DNA from: Lachnospiraceae bacterium UBA2864
GTDB lineage: Bacteria; Bacillota; Clostridia; Lachnospirales; Lachnospiraceae
DNA length: 64,000 bases
Direction: 5' to 3'
Assembly: GCA_002350525.1 (NCBI GenBank)
Contig: DEFA01000025.1
Span: 11,469-75,468 of the forward strand
Shown here: positions 24,247 through 32,252 of the stretch, piece after piece
Layout of the letters: every line of letters begins with the position of its first letter
Position numbering within the stretch: the first letter of the stretch is position 1
Program-made: the position numbers and the translations under genes
Notes under the pieces: generated by a model
The model's database searches: none
The model's input: only the letters and a program-made list of their open reading frames with translations
What the model was told of the DNA's origin: nothing

Positions 24247-25038
24247 CTAATATGGAAAAATCGGATTAAAATCATTATCCTTCAGAAGCACCTTTATTCC
24301 TCTGCGGTGCGCTTCATCAAGAAAGAAAAACTGCGGGATTTTGAACTGGTTATATTCTTCAAGACGGTTCATTATGATGTAATCAATGACACCTGATTCC
24401 ATCCAGGCCTTAAGCTTATTAACTCCTTCTTTTTCATTTACAATGAACTCCTGGATCATGATATCCCTATCATCAGCAGCCTGGATCAGTTCATCTACTA
24501 CTCTTTCCTCAATCTCAGGTGACTTATTACATCTGACAAATATGACACCTCTCTTCTTTAGATCATCATGGACGATATTGCCGGTGTTCTTTCTTCCTGA
24601 TGGTGGAACTGAACCCTTTTTTATTGAAGACATTTCCGGTATAGGCTTAACATCTTCATGTCCCAGATTAAATGTTTCATCAACCTGATCATCTACAACT
24701 CTATCTGTTTTGATATTCTTCCTATCAGTTGATCTTCTCATTACCGGTTTCTTTACTACATTCACCTTCTTTATCTCTGGATCTTTTTCAGTATCCTTAC
24801 CTCTGATCTCCAGGCACTCAGGTATTACATCCTGAAAATAGTCATTTAACTCTCTGACATCCACTCCATGATTAGCCATTATTATGATCATTTCCGGCGT
24901 CACCTTTTCAGGATCCTTTTCAGCTACAATCTTCATGGCTGAAATATTGAAATTATTGACTATCTCCATCAGTGCATCCATGTTGTGATTCATTTCTGAA
25001 ACTGTTCTTAAAACATTAATATCTTCTTTTGTATACAT
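24247..25038 (-). CDS. Resolvase-fold recombinase-like protein
   Basis: 263 residues. The N-terminal half is helical and charged; the C-terminal 110 residues (GVIFVRCNKSPEIEERVVDE, DDRDIMIQEFIVNEKEG, SGVIDYIIMNRLEEYNQFKI) match the serine-recombinase N-terminal fold in layout, again without a convincing catalytic serine and without a DNA-binding tail. It may be a regulatory or degenerate recombinase of the element. AAGGAG precedes ATG and a 12-bp palindrome lies just upstream. Confidence 0.6.
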   Translation of the reverse strand: MYTKEDINVLRTVSEMNHNMDALMEIVNNFNISAMKIVAEKDPEKVTPEMIIIMANHGVDVRELNDYFQDVIPECLEIRGKDTEKDPEIKKVNVVKKPVMRRSTDRKNIKTDRVVDDQVDETFNLGHEDVKPIPEMSSIKKGSVPPSGRKNTGNIVHDDLKKRGVIFVRCNKSPEIEERVVDELIQAADDRDIMIQEFIVNEKEGVNKLKAWMESGVIDYIIMNRLEEYNQFKIPQFFFLDEAHRRGIKVLLKDNDFNPIFPY

Positions 25039-25084
25039 TGCTTCGCTCCTTTTAATTATTTGTTAGATTTGTTTGTAGGTTCGA

Positions 25085-25096
25085 AGCGTGCACGCT
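25085..25096. promoter_or_regulatory. Perfect 12-bp palindrome upstream of recombinase-like gene
   Basis: AGCGTGCACGCT lies about 45 bp before the start codon of the 24247-25038 gene. It could be an operator. The rest of the 25052-25250 spacer shows no supported gene. Confidence 0.4.
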
Positions 25097-25248
25097 CTCA
25101 AAACAGCCCGTTTGCAACCGGTGTTCTGTGCTGTTTTCTATGGTTAAATCATACGACAAAGAAACTCGGATTTTTATGACGGTGTAAGCAAGTTTTGGGT
25201 CAAAAATTTCTTTTGAAGCAATTTTTGATATATTCTTTCCGAAAAGCA

Positions 25249-25285
25249 TAAAAAGAACGCCTTAAGCTGTTACACTTAAGACGCT
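25249..25285 (-). terminator. Terminator after HD-domain gene
   Basis: Minus strand GCGTCTTAAG / CTTAAGGCGT with an 8-nt loop, followed by TCTTTTT; 22 bp after the stop codon at 25307. Confidence 0.85.
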
Positions 25286-25306
25286 CATTATAATTTTCAT
25301 AATATA

Positions 25307-26281
25307 TCATTCTTCGAAATACATATAATCTAACTCGGATTTGTGTTTCAGATATATCTCCTTAGTTATCACCAACTGTTCATCATCTTCATATAGTTTT
25401 TCGTCATTATCTAAACAAAACTCTAAGTAACCAAGTTTTAATCTTGTATACTTCTGTGTAAGACTGTCCAATTTGCAGAAGAACGGATAAGCAAATCCAA
25501 AATAATCGTCATTGCAAAGACAAATTCGGTTATCTTTATCAACTTCATATTCATCAGGGACATACATATCTCCAAGAATTCCCATCAATTCAAATAAAAC
25601 TGGAATATCCGGATTATCTATCCCCCTCGCTTTCTCTACATATTCTTCTGAAGTTAATCCAGGAGGTAGACTCGTAATTTCACATAGAATTAGCTGGCAG
25701 ACGGTTATATAGCCACATTTAGATTCTTCTGTGTTTTTATCGATTCCTTCTACTCTATAGTAAATCGTCTCCATTGGATAATCTTCATCAAATGATTCAA
25801 AGTCATCGTAATAAATAGGTTTTAATCCTAGTTCATCTATAATACTATCATATCTTGCCTGCTCTTTTTCCTTTATATCCTTCGAAGAATCATTCATTGT
25901 ATGATGAATAACGTCAGCATCCTTAAGAAGCTCATCCATAGAACCATCCACTGTCAGCTTATCATCATGATGATATATAGCCGAACAGATAATTTCAGTT
26001 TCACACTCATCAGTAATCTTAAGCTCATTTAGAATTTCTCGAGCAAGCTCTGCACCCTTATGAGCATGATCATCGTAAGAGCCCGACTTATATGCGTACA
26101 GGTCATGAAGCATAGCAGCCATTGCCGCAAGTTCCTCATTTAGACCACGTGCCTTAGCAAGCATAGTAGCTGCAAGTGATACTCCATACAGGTGAGCCAC
26201 TGCACTGATGCGTTCATCCGGATCCTCCATTTTATTAAGTTCATTATTTACATATTTTCTAAGTTCTTTTAATCGCCCCAT
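25307..26281 (-). CDS. HD-domain metal-dependent phosphohydrolase-like protein
   Basis: 324 residues. The first 135 form an HD domain: His30, the His59-Asp60 pair in MLHDLYAY, His104/105 in YHHDDK and Asp121/123 in LKDADVIHH, giving a full metal-binding set. The C-terminal 190 residues are acidic and of unknown fold. HD enzymes hydrolyse nucleotides or cyclic nucleotides or remove phosphate; the substrate cannot be told. AGGAG precedes ATG and a terminator follows, so it is probably monocistronic cargo of the mobile element. Confidence 0.85.
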   Translation of the reverse strand: MGRLKELRKYVNNELNKMEDPDERISAVAHLYGVSLAATMLAKARGLNEELAAMAAMLHDLYAYKSGSYDDHAHKGAELAREILNELKITDECETEIICSAIYHHDDKLTVDGSMDELLKDADVIHHTMNDSSKDIKEKEQARYDSIIDELGLKPIYYDDFESFDEDYPMETIYYRVEGIDKNTEESKCGYITVCQLILCEITSLPPGLTSEEYVEKARGIDNPDIPVLFELMGILGDMYVPDEYEVDKDNRICLCNDDYFGFAYPFFCKLDSLTQKYTRLKLGYLEFCLDNDEKLYEDDEQLVITKEIYLKHKSELDYMYFEE

Positions 26282-26433
26282 GATGTACTCCTAATACTAA
26301 AATTATTTATACAATTTACTATTCTCTTATACTCGCTTATTCCAAGTATTTATTGCATTCTTACAACTATCATTATTATTGCTTTAGTATAATACATAAA
26401 GTCATCATTTTCATAGCATAAAAATGAATTAAT

Positions 26434-26467
26434 AGAAAAAGCACCACAAGCCTTGACTCATGGTGCT
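26434..26467 (-). terminator. Terminator after small membrane-protein genes
   Basis: Minus strand AGCACCATGAG / CTTGTGGTGCT (11 bp with two G-U pairs), loop TCAAGG, then TTTTTC; 18 bp after the stop at 26485. Confidence 0.85.
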
Positions 26468-26484
26468 CCATTGATTTTTATTAT

Positions 26485-26877
26485 TTATTTTGCGACCTCA
26501 TCCACTATAACATTTCCTGTCGGATAATAGATTATATGTCTCAGACCATCCTCATCATCGAATAGAATCCTATCATTATCATACTCAATATCGAATTTAC
26601 CCTCATATTTCGCAATGACATCACCCTCAACATCATATACTGTGATGCACCGTTCAATACCTCCACCAAAGTTGCTCTGCTGAGTTTTAATAGCACGCTT
26701 TCCTGCTTCAGTTCCTGTATAATACCATACTCCTATAGACCAGGCTGCTGCCACGATAATGAATCCAACAATTACGCTTGGTATTCTTGCTTTCTTATAC
26801 TGGTAACAAAGAAGTGCCACTACTGAAATAACCACAAGCGTCAGTAAAGATAATCCTACAATTGCACCTACTGTCAT
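26485..26877 (-). CDS. Small two-helix membrane protein of unknown function
   Basis: 130 residues. Two membrane helices (5-25 and 33-52), then an external or periplasm-side beta-rich part (RCITVYDVEGDVIAKYEGKF, RHIIYYPTGNVIVDEV). I recognise it only as a type commonly seen in Lachnospiraceae mobile elements. It follows the gene at 26880 by two bases with AGGTG before ATG, so the three small genes 27438-26485 form one operon ended by a terminator. Confidence 0.7.
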   Translation of the reverse strand: MTVGAIVGLSLLTLVVISVVALLCYQYKKARIPSVIVGFIIVAAAWSIGVWYYTGTEAGKRAIKTQQSNFGGGIERCITVYDVEGDVIAKYEGKFDIEYDNDRILFDDEDGLRHIIYYPTGNVIVDEVAK

Positions 26878-26879
26878 AC

Positions 26880-27155
26880 TTACTCACCTCTATCAAGCTT
26901 CTTAGCCTTAGCATACTTGCATGCACATCCAAGTGTCATTCCAATGTAAAAGAGTGCCAAATCTCCAGTAAAATATGGACTGAATGTATTTACATGAGCA
27001 TATTCATTAAGCGAATAAAGATTCATTGCCGTAATAAATACCCAGATTGCTGCTGTAATTGCGTTTAATATCATTGATAACTTAGGATTATCATCCTTAA
27101 AAATTGCTTGAAGCTTTGATTCTTTCTTATTTGTATCCTTAACTGTATTAGCCAT
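26880..27155 (-). CDS. Small two-helix membrane protein
   Basis: 91 residues: charged N-terminus (NKKESKLQAIFKDDNP), two hydrophobic helices (28-46, 63-80) and a short basic tail. Family unknown. The N-terminal NTxKKExK motif is shared with the 27193 product, which suggests an old duplication. AGAGGA precedes ATG. Confidence 0.65.
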   Translation of the reverse strand: MANTVKDTNKKESKLQAIFKDDNPKLSMILNAITAAIWVFITAMNLYSLNEYAHVNTFSPYFTGDLALFYIGMTLGCACKYAKAKKLDRGE

Positions 27156-27192
27156 TGTCGTATCCTCTCTTTCACTTTATCCTTCTATATTA

Positions 27193-27438
27193 TTAAGCTA
27201 TTACTGTATTCTTATCTGCTGATTTTTCAGCTTTTTTCTTTTTACCAAGTGCAAATATTCCACCTGCAATACTGCATCCACAACCTGAAACTGTGAGTGC
27301 AACTATAATGCTTCTCAGTGTCCAGTCACTCATAAGTGGTGTGATGATCATAAGCTCCCAGATAACACCTACTGCAAAACCGATAACTGCTCCTTTAACT
27401 ATCTCCATCTTGTTTTCTTTCTTATTTGTATTCTCCAT
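27193..27438 (-). CDS. Small two-helix membrane protein
   Basis: 81 residues, N-terminus ENTNKKENKMEIVKGAVIGF, two hydrophobic segments (about 15-33 and 41-63) with a CGCS pair in the second, basic tail KKKKAEKSADK. No family recognised. First gene of a three-gene cluster of small membrane proteins; GAGGA upstream of ATG. Confidence 0.65.
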   Translation of the reverse strand: MENTNKKENKMEIVKGAVIGFAVGVIWELMIITPLMSDWTLRSIIVALTVSGCGCSIAGGIFALGKKKKAEKSADKNTVIA

Positions 27439-27582
27439 TTTTATATCCTCATCTTTCGTTTATTTCTTGCGATTTGTCCGCTCTCATTTAACTTATGTCT
27501 GGATAATACAACAGCCTAAGAATACATATACAAAATCTGTTGTAAATGGAAATTAAGATGTCGCGAATGGTATTTTCTTTTT

Positions 27583-27894
27583 TCATAAAGATACTTTTAT
27601 CAAATCAAGTATCAGTCTCTTCACCATTCCCTTCTTACAGAAAGGGACCTGAGCAAATGCCATTGAAATCTCATTATCTACAACGGTTTCACCATTTATC
27701 AGATAATCTATCGACACTTCAAAATAAGCTGCAATGTCTACTACATAATCAATAGAGATAGTCTGTTTTCCAGTTTCTATCTTACATATGACACTACTTT
27801 CAGTTTTAAACACTGCTGCCAGTTGTTCCTGTGTCATCTTTCTCTGTTTTCTCAAATCTCTAATTCTCTCTCCCGTCTTTTTTGCATCGTACAT
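27583..27894 (-). CDS. XRE-family regulator, copy A
   Basis: 103 residues from the ATG at 27892-27894, which has AGGAGG upstream. N-terminal Cro/CI helix-turn-helix (IRDLRKQRKMTQEQLAAVF, SSVICKIETGKQTISIDY) and a C-terminal helix. The protein and 110 bp of leader are nearly identical to the copy at 29536-29847. The leader carries three palindromes, one of which can hide the ribosome site, suggesting autoregulation. Confidence 0.85.
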   Translation of the reverse strand: MYDAKKTGERIRDLRKQRKMTQEQLAAVFKTESSVICKIETGKQTISIDYVVDIAAYFEVSIDYLINGETVVDNEISMAFAQVPFCKKGMVKRLILDLIKVSL

Positions 27895-27904
27895 AACCGT
27901 ACCT

Positions 27905-27958
27905 CCTGAAATTTGTATTTCAGGGATGTTGACTGGCCAGTCATTTTTTACCGGTAAA
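27905..27958 (-). promoter_or_regulatory. Three consecutive palindromes in the leader of XRE copy A
   Basis: CCTGAAAT/ATTTCAGG (27905-27924, loop of four bases, running into the AGGAGG site), TGACTGGCCAGTCA (27930-27943) and TTTACCGGTAAA (27947-27958). They are conserved in the second copy at 29858-29911. They may be dimer operators, RNA hairpins or both. Confidence 0.7.
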
Positions 27959-28032
27959 GTTATCCACTGATGTACCAGCCCAAGCATCTTGGACGGATAA
28001 ATCAAGAGATAATTTATTTAATAAACAACAAT

Positions 28033-28083
28033 AAAAAAAACGAAGTTACCTACTTAGCCTATTGGCTGAAATAGATAACTCCG
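28033..28083 (-). terminator. Long imperfect hairpin terminator
   Basis: Minus strand arms of about 19 bases (GTTATCTATTTCAGCC against GGCTAAGTAGGTAACTTCG) with loop AATA, followed by TTTTTTTT. It lies 50 bp after the stop at 28133 and upstream of the XRE leader. Confidence 0.85.
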
Positions 28084-28132
28084 ATTTTCAGTTCCACGAT
28101 TGATTACGGGACTATTTACGGTAGTTTCTAAA

Positions 28133-28321
28133 TTATTGATTTGATGCTCTCTTTATAGCTTCATTAACTTGATATTTCATATCCTCCCAAGATATTGTCT
28201 CGAATTTATTCTTATCTGTCTTAACCTCAAGTTTCACCTCATCATTAGTTATTATAACATCGCAGAATCGAGGTGGAATCGGCTTGTCACTTCTTAAATT
28301 TCGAATTGCCTGTCTCAACAT
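28133..28321 (-). CDS. Small protein of unknown function after DUF6076 gene
   Basis: About 62 residues (MLRQAIRNLRSDKPIPPRFC ... SWEDMKYQVNEAIKRASNQ). Start chosen at the ATG with AAGGAGG five bases upstream. It overlaps no gene from this start and lies 11 bp after the stop of the DUF6076 gene, so the two are co-transcribed. No family recognised; a beta strand pair followed by a helix is likely. Confidence 0.6.
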   Translation of the reverse strand: MLRQAIRNLRSDKPIPPRFCDVIITNDEVKLEVKTDKNKFETISWEDMKYQVNEAIKRASNQ

Positions 28322-28332
28322 CATCACCTCCT

Positions 28333-29382
28333 TTAAAACTGTTTCAACCATTCAAGGAAGTCTTCTGTTGTTACAAGTCCATGAACCAAATTATTTCTCC
28401 ACTCACGAACTTCATTTAATAGCCGAGAAAACTTTTCAGCAACCTCCTTATTTTCCGGATGCCTCTTAATTGTCATTTTATATCGCATATATACTTTGCG
28501 ATACTCCCTTGTCGCCACATCATTTTTCTCTTTATTAGCTCTAGTCACCTGAGCCCCAACATCCTTACACGTCTTATCTATATTGTCTCTTATAGGATAA
28601 GAACAATAAATCGCATCCGATCTTCCTTCTGGAACAAAATAATTACCACAGTTTTTACATTTCACTATCTGAATCTCTTTGTTAATGCAATGAGCTAAAT
28701 CAAATATCAAAAGAGAAAATGACGACTTTATTGTATATAAATTAAGGAAGCCTCGATCCGTAAGTATCAATCTATAATCAATATGTTGCATATCCATATG
28801 ATTTCCGTACATAGAAGCGAAAACTTCTATACCTTTTCTATGTTCGTCATCATCTATTTCATCACTTTCCATTATACGTGTGAACATCTCCTTAGTAACA
28901 ATATAATTATCTGCAAACGCATAATACGAAGTTAAAAGGATTTGAAGTACAGTATTTCCTCCTGGCCCATCTAATTCTGTTCCATCAAAAATGAATTTTC
29001 TCACAATATCATAATTATTCTCCAATAATTCTAAATATTCTTCTACTCTATTCTCTCTTATTGCGTTAAACCAATCAGCTGAACTATTCATAAATTCCAA
29101 AGCTATCATTGTACTTATAACTGGAGGAAATTTTCTATTTATTAATTCATGGAATTTCAGAAATGTTTTAGAGAAATTTTCAGCAGTCCCCTCTTCATCT
29201 AATCCTTCACACGACATTATTATTGGCTTAATATCAGACGGAACCAAACGCATATACTCACAAATAAGTCCTCCAATTGGATAGTAATCCTCACTCTGTG
29301 CCATAACCAACTGATATTTATCCCCTTCAAATATTATGTTCAAGCCAAAATCAATGTTTAACTCATTTTCTCTTGTTATCAC
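28333..29382 (-). CDS. DUF6076-type protein with treble-clef zinc motif
   Basis: 349 residues from a GTG start with GGAG upstream. A helical N-terminal two-thirds is followed by QIVKCKNCGNYFVPEGRSDA and SYPIRDNIDKTCKDVGAQ (about 240-280), a CxxC..C..C metal site like those of CGNR/ABATE-type proteins, and a helical C-terminus ending RNNLVHG, a weak HEPN-like RxxLxH look. It is common in clostridial mobile elements; function unknown. Its promoter is covered by four phased operators (29410-29507), so it is tightly regulated. Confidence 0.75.
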   Translation of the reverse strand: MITRENELNIDFGLNIIFEGDKYQLVMAQSEDYYPIGGLICEYMRLVPSDIKPIIMSCEGLDEEGTAENFSKTFLKFHELINRKFPPVISTMIALEFMNSSADWFNAIRENRVEEYLELLENNYDIVRKFIFDGTELDGPGGNTVLQILLTSYYAFADNYIVTKEMFTRIMESDEIDDDEHRKGIEVFASMYGNHMDMQHIDYRLILTDRGFLNLYTIKSSFSLLIFDLAHCINKEIQIVKCKNCGNYFVPEGRSDAIYCSYPIRDNIDKTCKDVGAQVTRANKEKNDVATREYRKVYMRYKMTIKRHPENKEVAEKFSRLLNEVREWRNNLVHGLVTTEDFLEWLKQF

Positions 29383-29409
29383 TTTAACTCACTCCGTTCT
29401 TTTTATTTC

Positions 29410-29507
29410 TTGTTAACAATCACTCTAGTTGATTTCCTATTGTTAACACTTTAACATCAAACGCCTTTTTTGTCAACAATTATTATTTGTTTTTATTATT
29501 GTTAACA
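29410..29507 (-). promoter_or_regulatory. Promoter with four phased TTGTTAACA operators
   Basis: Copies of TTGTTAACAA or close variants start at 29410, 29440, 29470 and 29499, spaced 30, 30 and 29 bp. The minus-strand promoter TTGACA (29471-29476), 17 bp, TAAAGT (29448-29453) is overlapped by the second and third copies. Spacing of almost three helical turns suggests cooperative binding of a dimeric repressor, perhaps one of the XRE proteins next door. Confidence 0.8.
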
Positions 29508-29535
29508 TGCTATTTAAAATGATATATCAACTTTT

Positions 29536-29847
29536 TTATATGGATACATTTATTAGATCTATAATCAGTTTCTTCACCAATCCTTTCTTACAATATGGAA
29601 CCTTAGCAAAAGCTGTAGTTATCTCGTTATCTATAACATTCTCGCCATTTATCAGGTAATCTATCGAAACTTCAAAATAAGAAGCAATGTCTACTACATA
29701 ATCAATAGAGATAGTCTGTTTTCCAGTTTCTATCTTACATATTACACTACTTTCAGTTTTAAACACTGCTGCCAGTTGTTCCTGGGTCATCTTTTTCTGT
29801 TTTCTTAAATCTCTAATTCTCTCTCCCATCTTTTTTGAATCGTACAT
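29536..29847 (-). CDS. XRE-family regulator, copy B
   Basis: 103 residues, about 80-85 percent identical by eye to copy A (27583-27894), with identical helix-turn-helix residues from TQEQLAAVFKTESSVICKIE onward. Differences cluster in the C-terminal 35 residues. Start by AGGAGG. The copies bracket the DUF6076 operon; the GTTAAC operator array lies just downstream of this gene's stop. Confidence 0.85.
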   Translation of the reverse strand: MYDSKKMGERIRDLRKQKKMTQEQLAAVFKTESSVICKIETGKQTISIDYVVDIASYFEVSIDYLINGENVIDNEITTAFAKVPYCKKGLVKKLIIDLINVSI

Positions 29848-29857
29848 AACCGTACCT

Positions 29858-29911
29858 CCTGAAATTTGTATTTCAGGGATGATGACTGGCCAGTCATTTT
29901 TTACCGGTAAA
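29858..29911 (-). promoter_or_regulatory. Three consecutive palindromes in the leader of XRE copy B
   Basis: Same three elements as 27905-27958: CCTGAAAT/ATTTCAGG at the ribosome site, TGACTGGCCAGTCA (29883-29896) and TTTACCGGTAAA. Conservation of noncoding palindromes between the copies argues for function. Confidence 0.7.
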
Positions 29912-29965
29912 GTTATCCACTGATGTATCAGCCCAAGAATCTTGGACGGATAAATCAATCGACAA

Positions 29966-30024
29966 CAAAAAAGGACGCAAAGGAATCAAAACCACGCCTG
30001 TGGTAATGAGTTCCCTGCGTCCTT
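29966..30024 (-). terminator. Terminator upstream of XRE copy B
   Basis: Minus strand AAGGACGCA ... TGCGTCCTT with an inner GGAA/TTCC pairing and CCACAGGCGTGG cap, followed by TTTTTTG. It lies about 115 bp after the zinc-finger gene stop. Confidence 0.85.
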
Positions 30025-30028
30025 ATGG

Positions 30029-30073
30029 TCCACACCAGAATCAGTCGGAACCTCTGATTCATTTTGATGTGCC
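30029..30073 (-). other. Stable hairpin in the transcribed spacer
   Basis: GAATCAG / CTGATTC with a 9-nt loop, extended by CACATCA / TGGTGTG on the outside. It lies between the zinc-finger gene stop and the terminator at 29966-30024. No riboswitch class was recognised. Confidence 0.45.
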
Positions 30074-30138
30074 ACTTATCAGGTGAGCCTTATTAATTTG
30101 TATATATTCAGATTCCCTTAAATCAGAGAATCTTATAG

Positions 30139-30378
30139 TCATATTTTCTTTACTATCTTGTTATTCACAATCACAGATCCTTGTCTGATGACTGCCTCTG
30201 TATATTTCATCAGCATTATAACCCTCTTGCACCTGGAGCACTTAAGACATACTCCATTCAGAGCACATGCTGTATCATCGTTCTGGACCATATAGTCCAT
30301 CAATTTCATGTTACACTTGCTGCATCTAAGTTCAATAGTATCTGTAGAATTATCTACTTTAAAACCAACCTTATTCAT
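30139..30378 (-). CDS. Small zinc-finger-like protein
   Basis: 79 residues from an ATG with GAAGGAG eight bases upstream. Two CxxC pairs (CSKCNMKL at about 19-22 and CLKCSRCKRV at about 44-50) form a probable zinc ribbon. Com-like or translational-regulator-like fold; the family is not certain. Typical small element gene. The 30388-30626 gap upstream shows no supported gene. Confidence 0.65.
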   Translation of the reverse strand: MNKVGFKVDNSTDTIELRCSKCNMKLMDYMVQNDDTACALNGVCLKCSRCKRVIMLMKYTEAVIRQGSVIVNNKIVKKI

Positions 30379-30626
30379 TCGAAACACTCCTTCTCAATAC
30401 AATCTTTAAAATGTACTTTTCGAAGGAAAGGGAAATGTCACCTTCTCCAAGTAATGCTGTCAGAGAATCATAGACCAGATTATCGATTATCCGGCATCTT
30501 AGCATCTATCACATCAGTATGTCGTGTAATAACCTACTAAGAATATGAACCAGAGGCATCACTAGTTCACCTATATCAACCCTATACAGATTTATGGATT
30601 TAATGGAGTGCTGAGCGTTATATAAC

Positions 30627-30908
30627 TCAAGCACTTTCAATCATTTCCTCACGTTTCTGTTTACCTTCAACAAACCATCTATGATTATCACCGTAATACA
30701 GATGACTCTCATAGCCTTCTACATAAATGGTATACCTTATTCCTGTTGCTCCAGCGATAAGACTTGCTGCGCGCCTAACATCAGTAATCTTCTCTATCTC
30801 ATAAGTCTTATCATCATTCCAATGAATTGCTTTGGGAATCAGGCTACCATCCTTTGTAAATTCAACATTTACATCTACATAGATCTTATAAGGGCTTTCT
30901 TCAATCAT
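30627..30908 (-). CDS. Small protein linked to SOS-type cassettes
   Basis: About 93 residues (YKIYVDVNVEFTKDGSLIPK, KTYEIEKITDVRRAASLIAG, RYTIYVEGYESHLYYGDN). It is an all-beta protein with a conserved VEF..DG..P..I.W....Y.I..V pattern that I associate with small genes near Y-family polymerase and S24 repressor genes in Clostridia; the role is unknown. It is divergent from the S24 repressor gene at 31158 and likely shares its control region. Confidence 0.65.
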   Translation of the reverse strand: MIEESPYKIYVDVNVEFTKDGSLIPKAIHWNDDKTYEIEKITDVRRAASLIAGATGIRYTIYVEGYESHLYYGDNHRWFVEGKQKREEMIESA

Positions 30909-31077
30909 TCGCATCCTCTCCTTTTCAATATTTTCCTTAATAAAATCTACTTAAAAGCGCTTTTAGTAATTAGCAGTAATCATTTACTGTAGGACTATTA
31001 TAATTCTAATATTCGCAGATTTCAAGTGCAACATTGTTCCCTAATTCCAGCATTTTAAGATTTTTCTTGTCTTTTAG

Positions 31078-31123
31078 CACGAGATGTTGTATAGTCATAT
31101 ACAGGTGATCGACACATCTTGTG
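31078..31123. promoter_or_regulatory. Nested operators between the small gene and the S24 repressor
   Basis: An outer inverted repeat CACGAGATGT (31078-31087) / ACATCTTGTG (31114-31123) with one mismatch encloses a perfect TGTATA-GTCA-TATACA (31088-31103). A likely promoter (TCGACA 31109-31114, 16 bp, TATAAT 31131-31136) for the repressor gene overlaps the right arm. This fits autoregulation by the LexA/CI-like product. Confidence 0.7.
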
Positions 31124-31157
31124 AATGATATATAATAAAAAATTAGGTGGTGATTCA

Positions 31158-31868
31158 ATGGTAACGATAGGAGAAACTTTAGGTAAATACAGAAGAGCTG
31201 CTGGATTATCTCAGAAAGAAGCAGCCGAAAAGCTTTCAGCTCTTGATCAGGAAATATCTAATAAAAGCATATCCGCATGGGAAAAGAGCACTTCATCCCC
31301 AAGCCCAAAGCAGTTCCTTTTATTATGTAAGATATATGGAATAACAGATATATACTCAGTATTTATCGAACCGAATCCAGATAATCCATTTTCTATTCTG
31401 ACTCCTGAAGGAAAAGAAAAGGCATTGGATTATATAAATATACTTGGAATGACAGATAAGTATCATATACAAACTGAAGAAACAAATAAGGTAATAAGCT
31501 TTCCCAGAAGAAAGCTTCCACTCTATCTTCTACCTGCATCTGCCGGATCTGGTGAATTTCTTGACGGCGATGAATATGAACTTGAAGAGGTTGGAAGTGA
31601 AGTTCCAGAAAAGGCTCATTTCGGTATAAGACTTAATGGAGATTCTATGGAACCAAGATATCTGAATGGACAGATAGTATGGGTAGAACGTACAACCGAA
31701 CTGCTCGACGGAGATATCGGTATCTTCTATCTTGATGGCAATGCGTACTGTAAGAGACTCCATAAAGAACCTGACTATGTCGAACTAATCTCTTTAAATC
31801 CAAAATATGATCCTATCCCTATCACTGAGGCAAATGATTTCCGTGTGTACGGAAGAGTCGTGTCCTGA
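31158..31868 (+). CDS. LexA/CI-like repressor: XRE domain plus S24 self-cleaving peptidase
   Basis: 236 residues from the ATG at 31158 with AGGTGG upstream. N-terminal Cro/CI helix-turn-helix (GKYRRAAGLSQKEAAEKL, SNKSISAWEKSTSSPS) and C-terminal S24 domain: cleavage site Ala129-Gly130 in LPASAGSGEF, nucleophile Ser163 in NGDSMEPRY and general-base Lys199 in AYCKRLH. Such proteins repress DNA-damage-inducible genes until RecA triggers self-cleavage. It may couple mobile element induction to the SOS response (inference). Confidence 0.92.
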   Translation: MVTIGETLGKYRRAAGLSQKEAAEKLSALDQEISNKSISAWEKSTSSPSPKQFLLLCKIYGITDIYSVFIEPNPDNPFSILTPEGKEKALDYINILGMTDKYHIQTEETNKVISFPRRKLPLYLLPASAGSGEFLDGDEYELEEVGSEVPEKAHFGIRLNGDSMEPRYLNGQIVWVERTTELLDGDIGIFYLDGNAYCKRLHKEPDYVELISLNPKYDPIPITEANDFRVYGRVVS

Positions 31869-31896
31869 TTAAGGGACATCTACCTCTTTATAATTA

Positions 31897-31961
31897 GAAT
31901 TGTCAGATATACAAAAAAGCATTTATATAGTCTAGAAATAGTAAATCTCAGCTGACAATTC
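31897..31961. promoter_or_regulatory. Perfect 10-bp inverted repeat upstream of small XRE gene
   Basis: GAATTGTCAG (31897-31906) and CTGACAATTC (31952-31961) flank a 45-bp AT-rich stretch, ending a few bases before the ribosome site of the 31980 gene. It may be a pair of half-operators or an RNA hairpin. Confidence 0.5.
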
Positions 31962-31979
31962 GAAACAGGAGGTATGCTT

Positions 31980-32192
31980 ATGGATAATATCACTTCAAAT
32001 CTTAGGACTGTAAGAACAGAGAAAAACATAAGTCAGAAGGAACTGTCTGCCAAAACTGGAATAAGTGTACGCTGCATTAAGTACTACGAAGCACTTACTC
32101 GACTCCCATCACTTATTAATGCATACAGGCTCTCTGAAACACTGGATACTCCAATAACAGAATTATTTCCCTATAATGACGAAACCGCATAG
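31980..32192 (+). CDS. Small XRE-family regulator
   Basis: 70 residues: TSNLRTVRTEKNISQKELSA and GISVRCIKYYEALTRLPSLI form a single Cro-like domain. The second ATG (31980) has AGGAGG at seven bases and is chosen over one two codons upstream, which is too close. Probably a transcriptional regulator of the same module. Confidence 0.85.
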   Translation: MDNITSNLRTVRTEKNISQKELSAKTGISVRCIKYYEALTRLPSLINAYRLSETLDTPITELFPYNDETA

Positions 32193-32252
32193 ATACGATG
32201 CAAAATTGATACAACGCTTAGATATAATTACAGCGTCAAAAGGTAATAATAT

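Noticed and set aside
25052..25249. Minus-strand frame of 65 codons before the recombinase-like gene
   Set aside because: Starts in the U tract of a terminator, lacks a ribosome site and has random-looking composition.
29410..29507. CRISPR array suggested by 30-bp periodicity
   Set aside because: Repeat units are only about 10 bp palindromes over a promoter; no long repeats or spacers.
30388..30626. Possible short coding remnant (about 40 codons) in the gap
   Set aside because: No ribosome site and no recognisable protein pattern.
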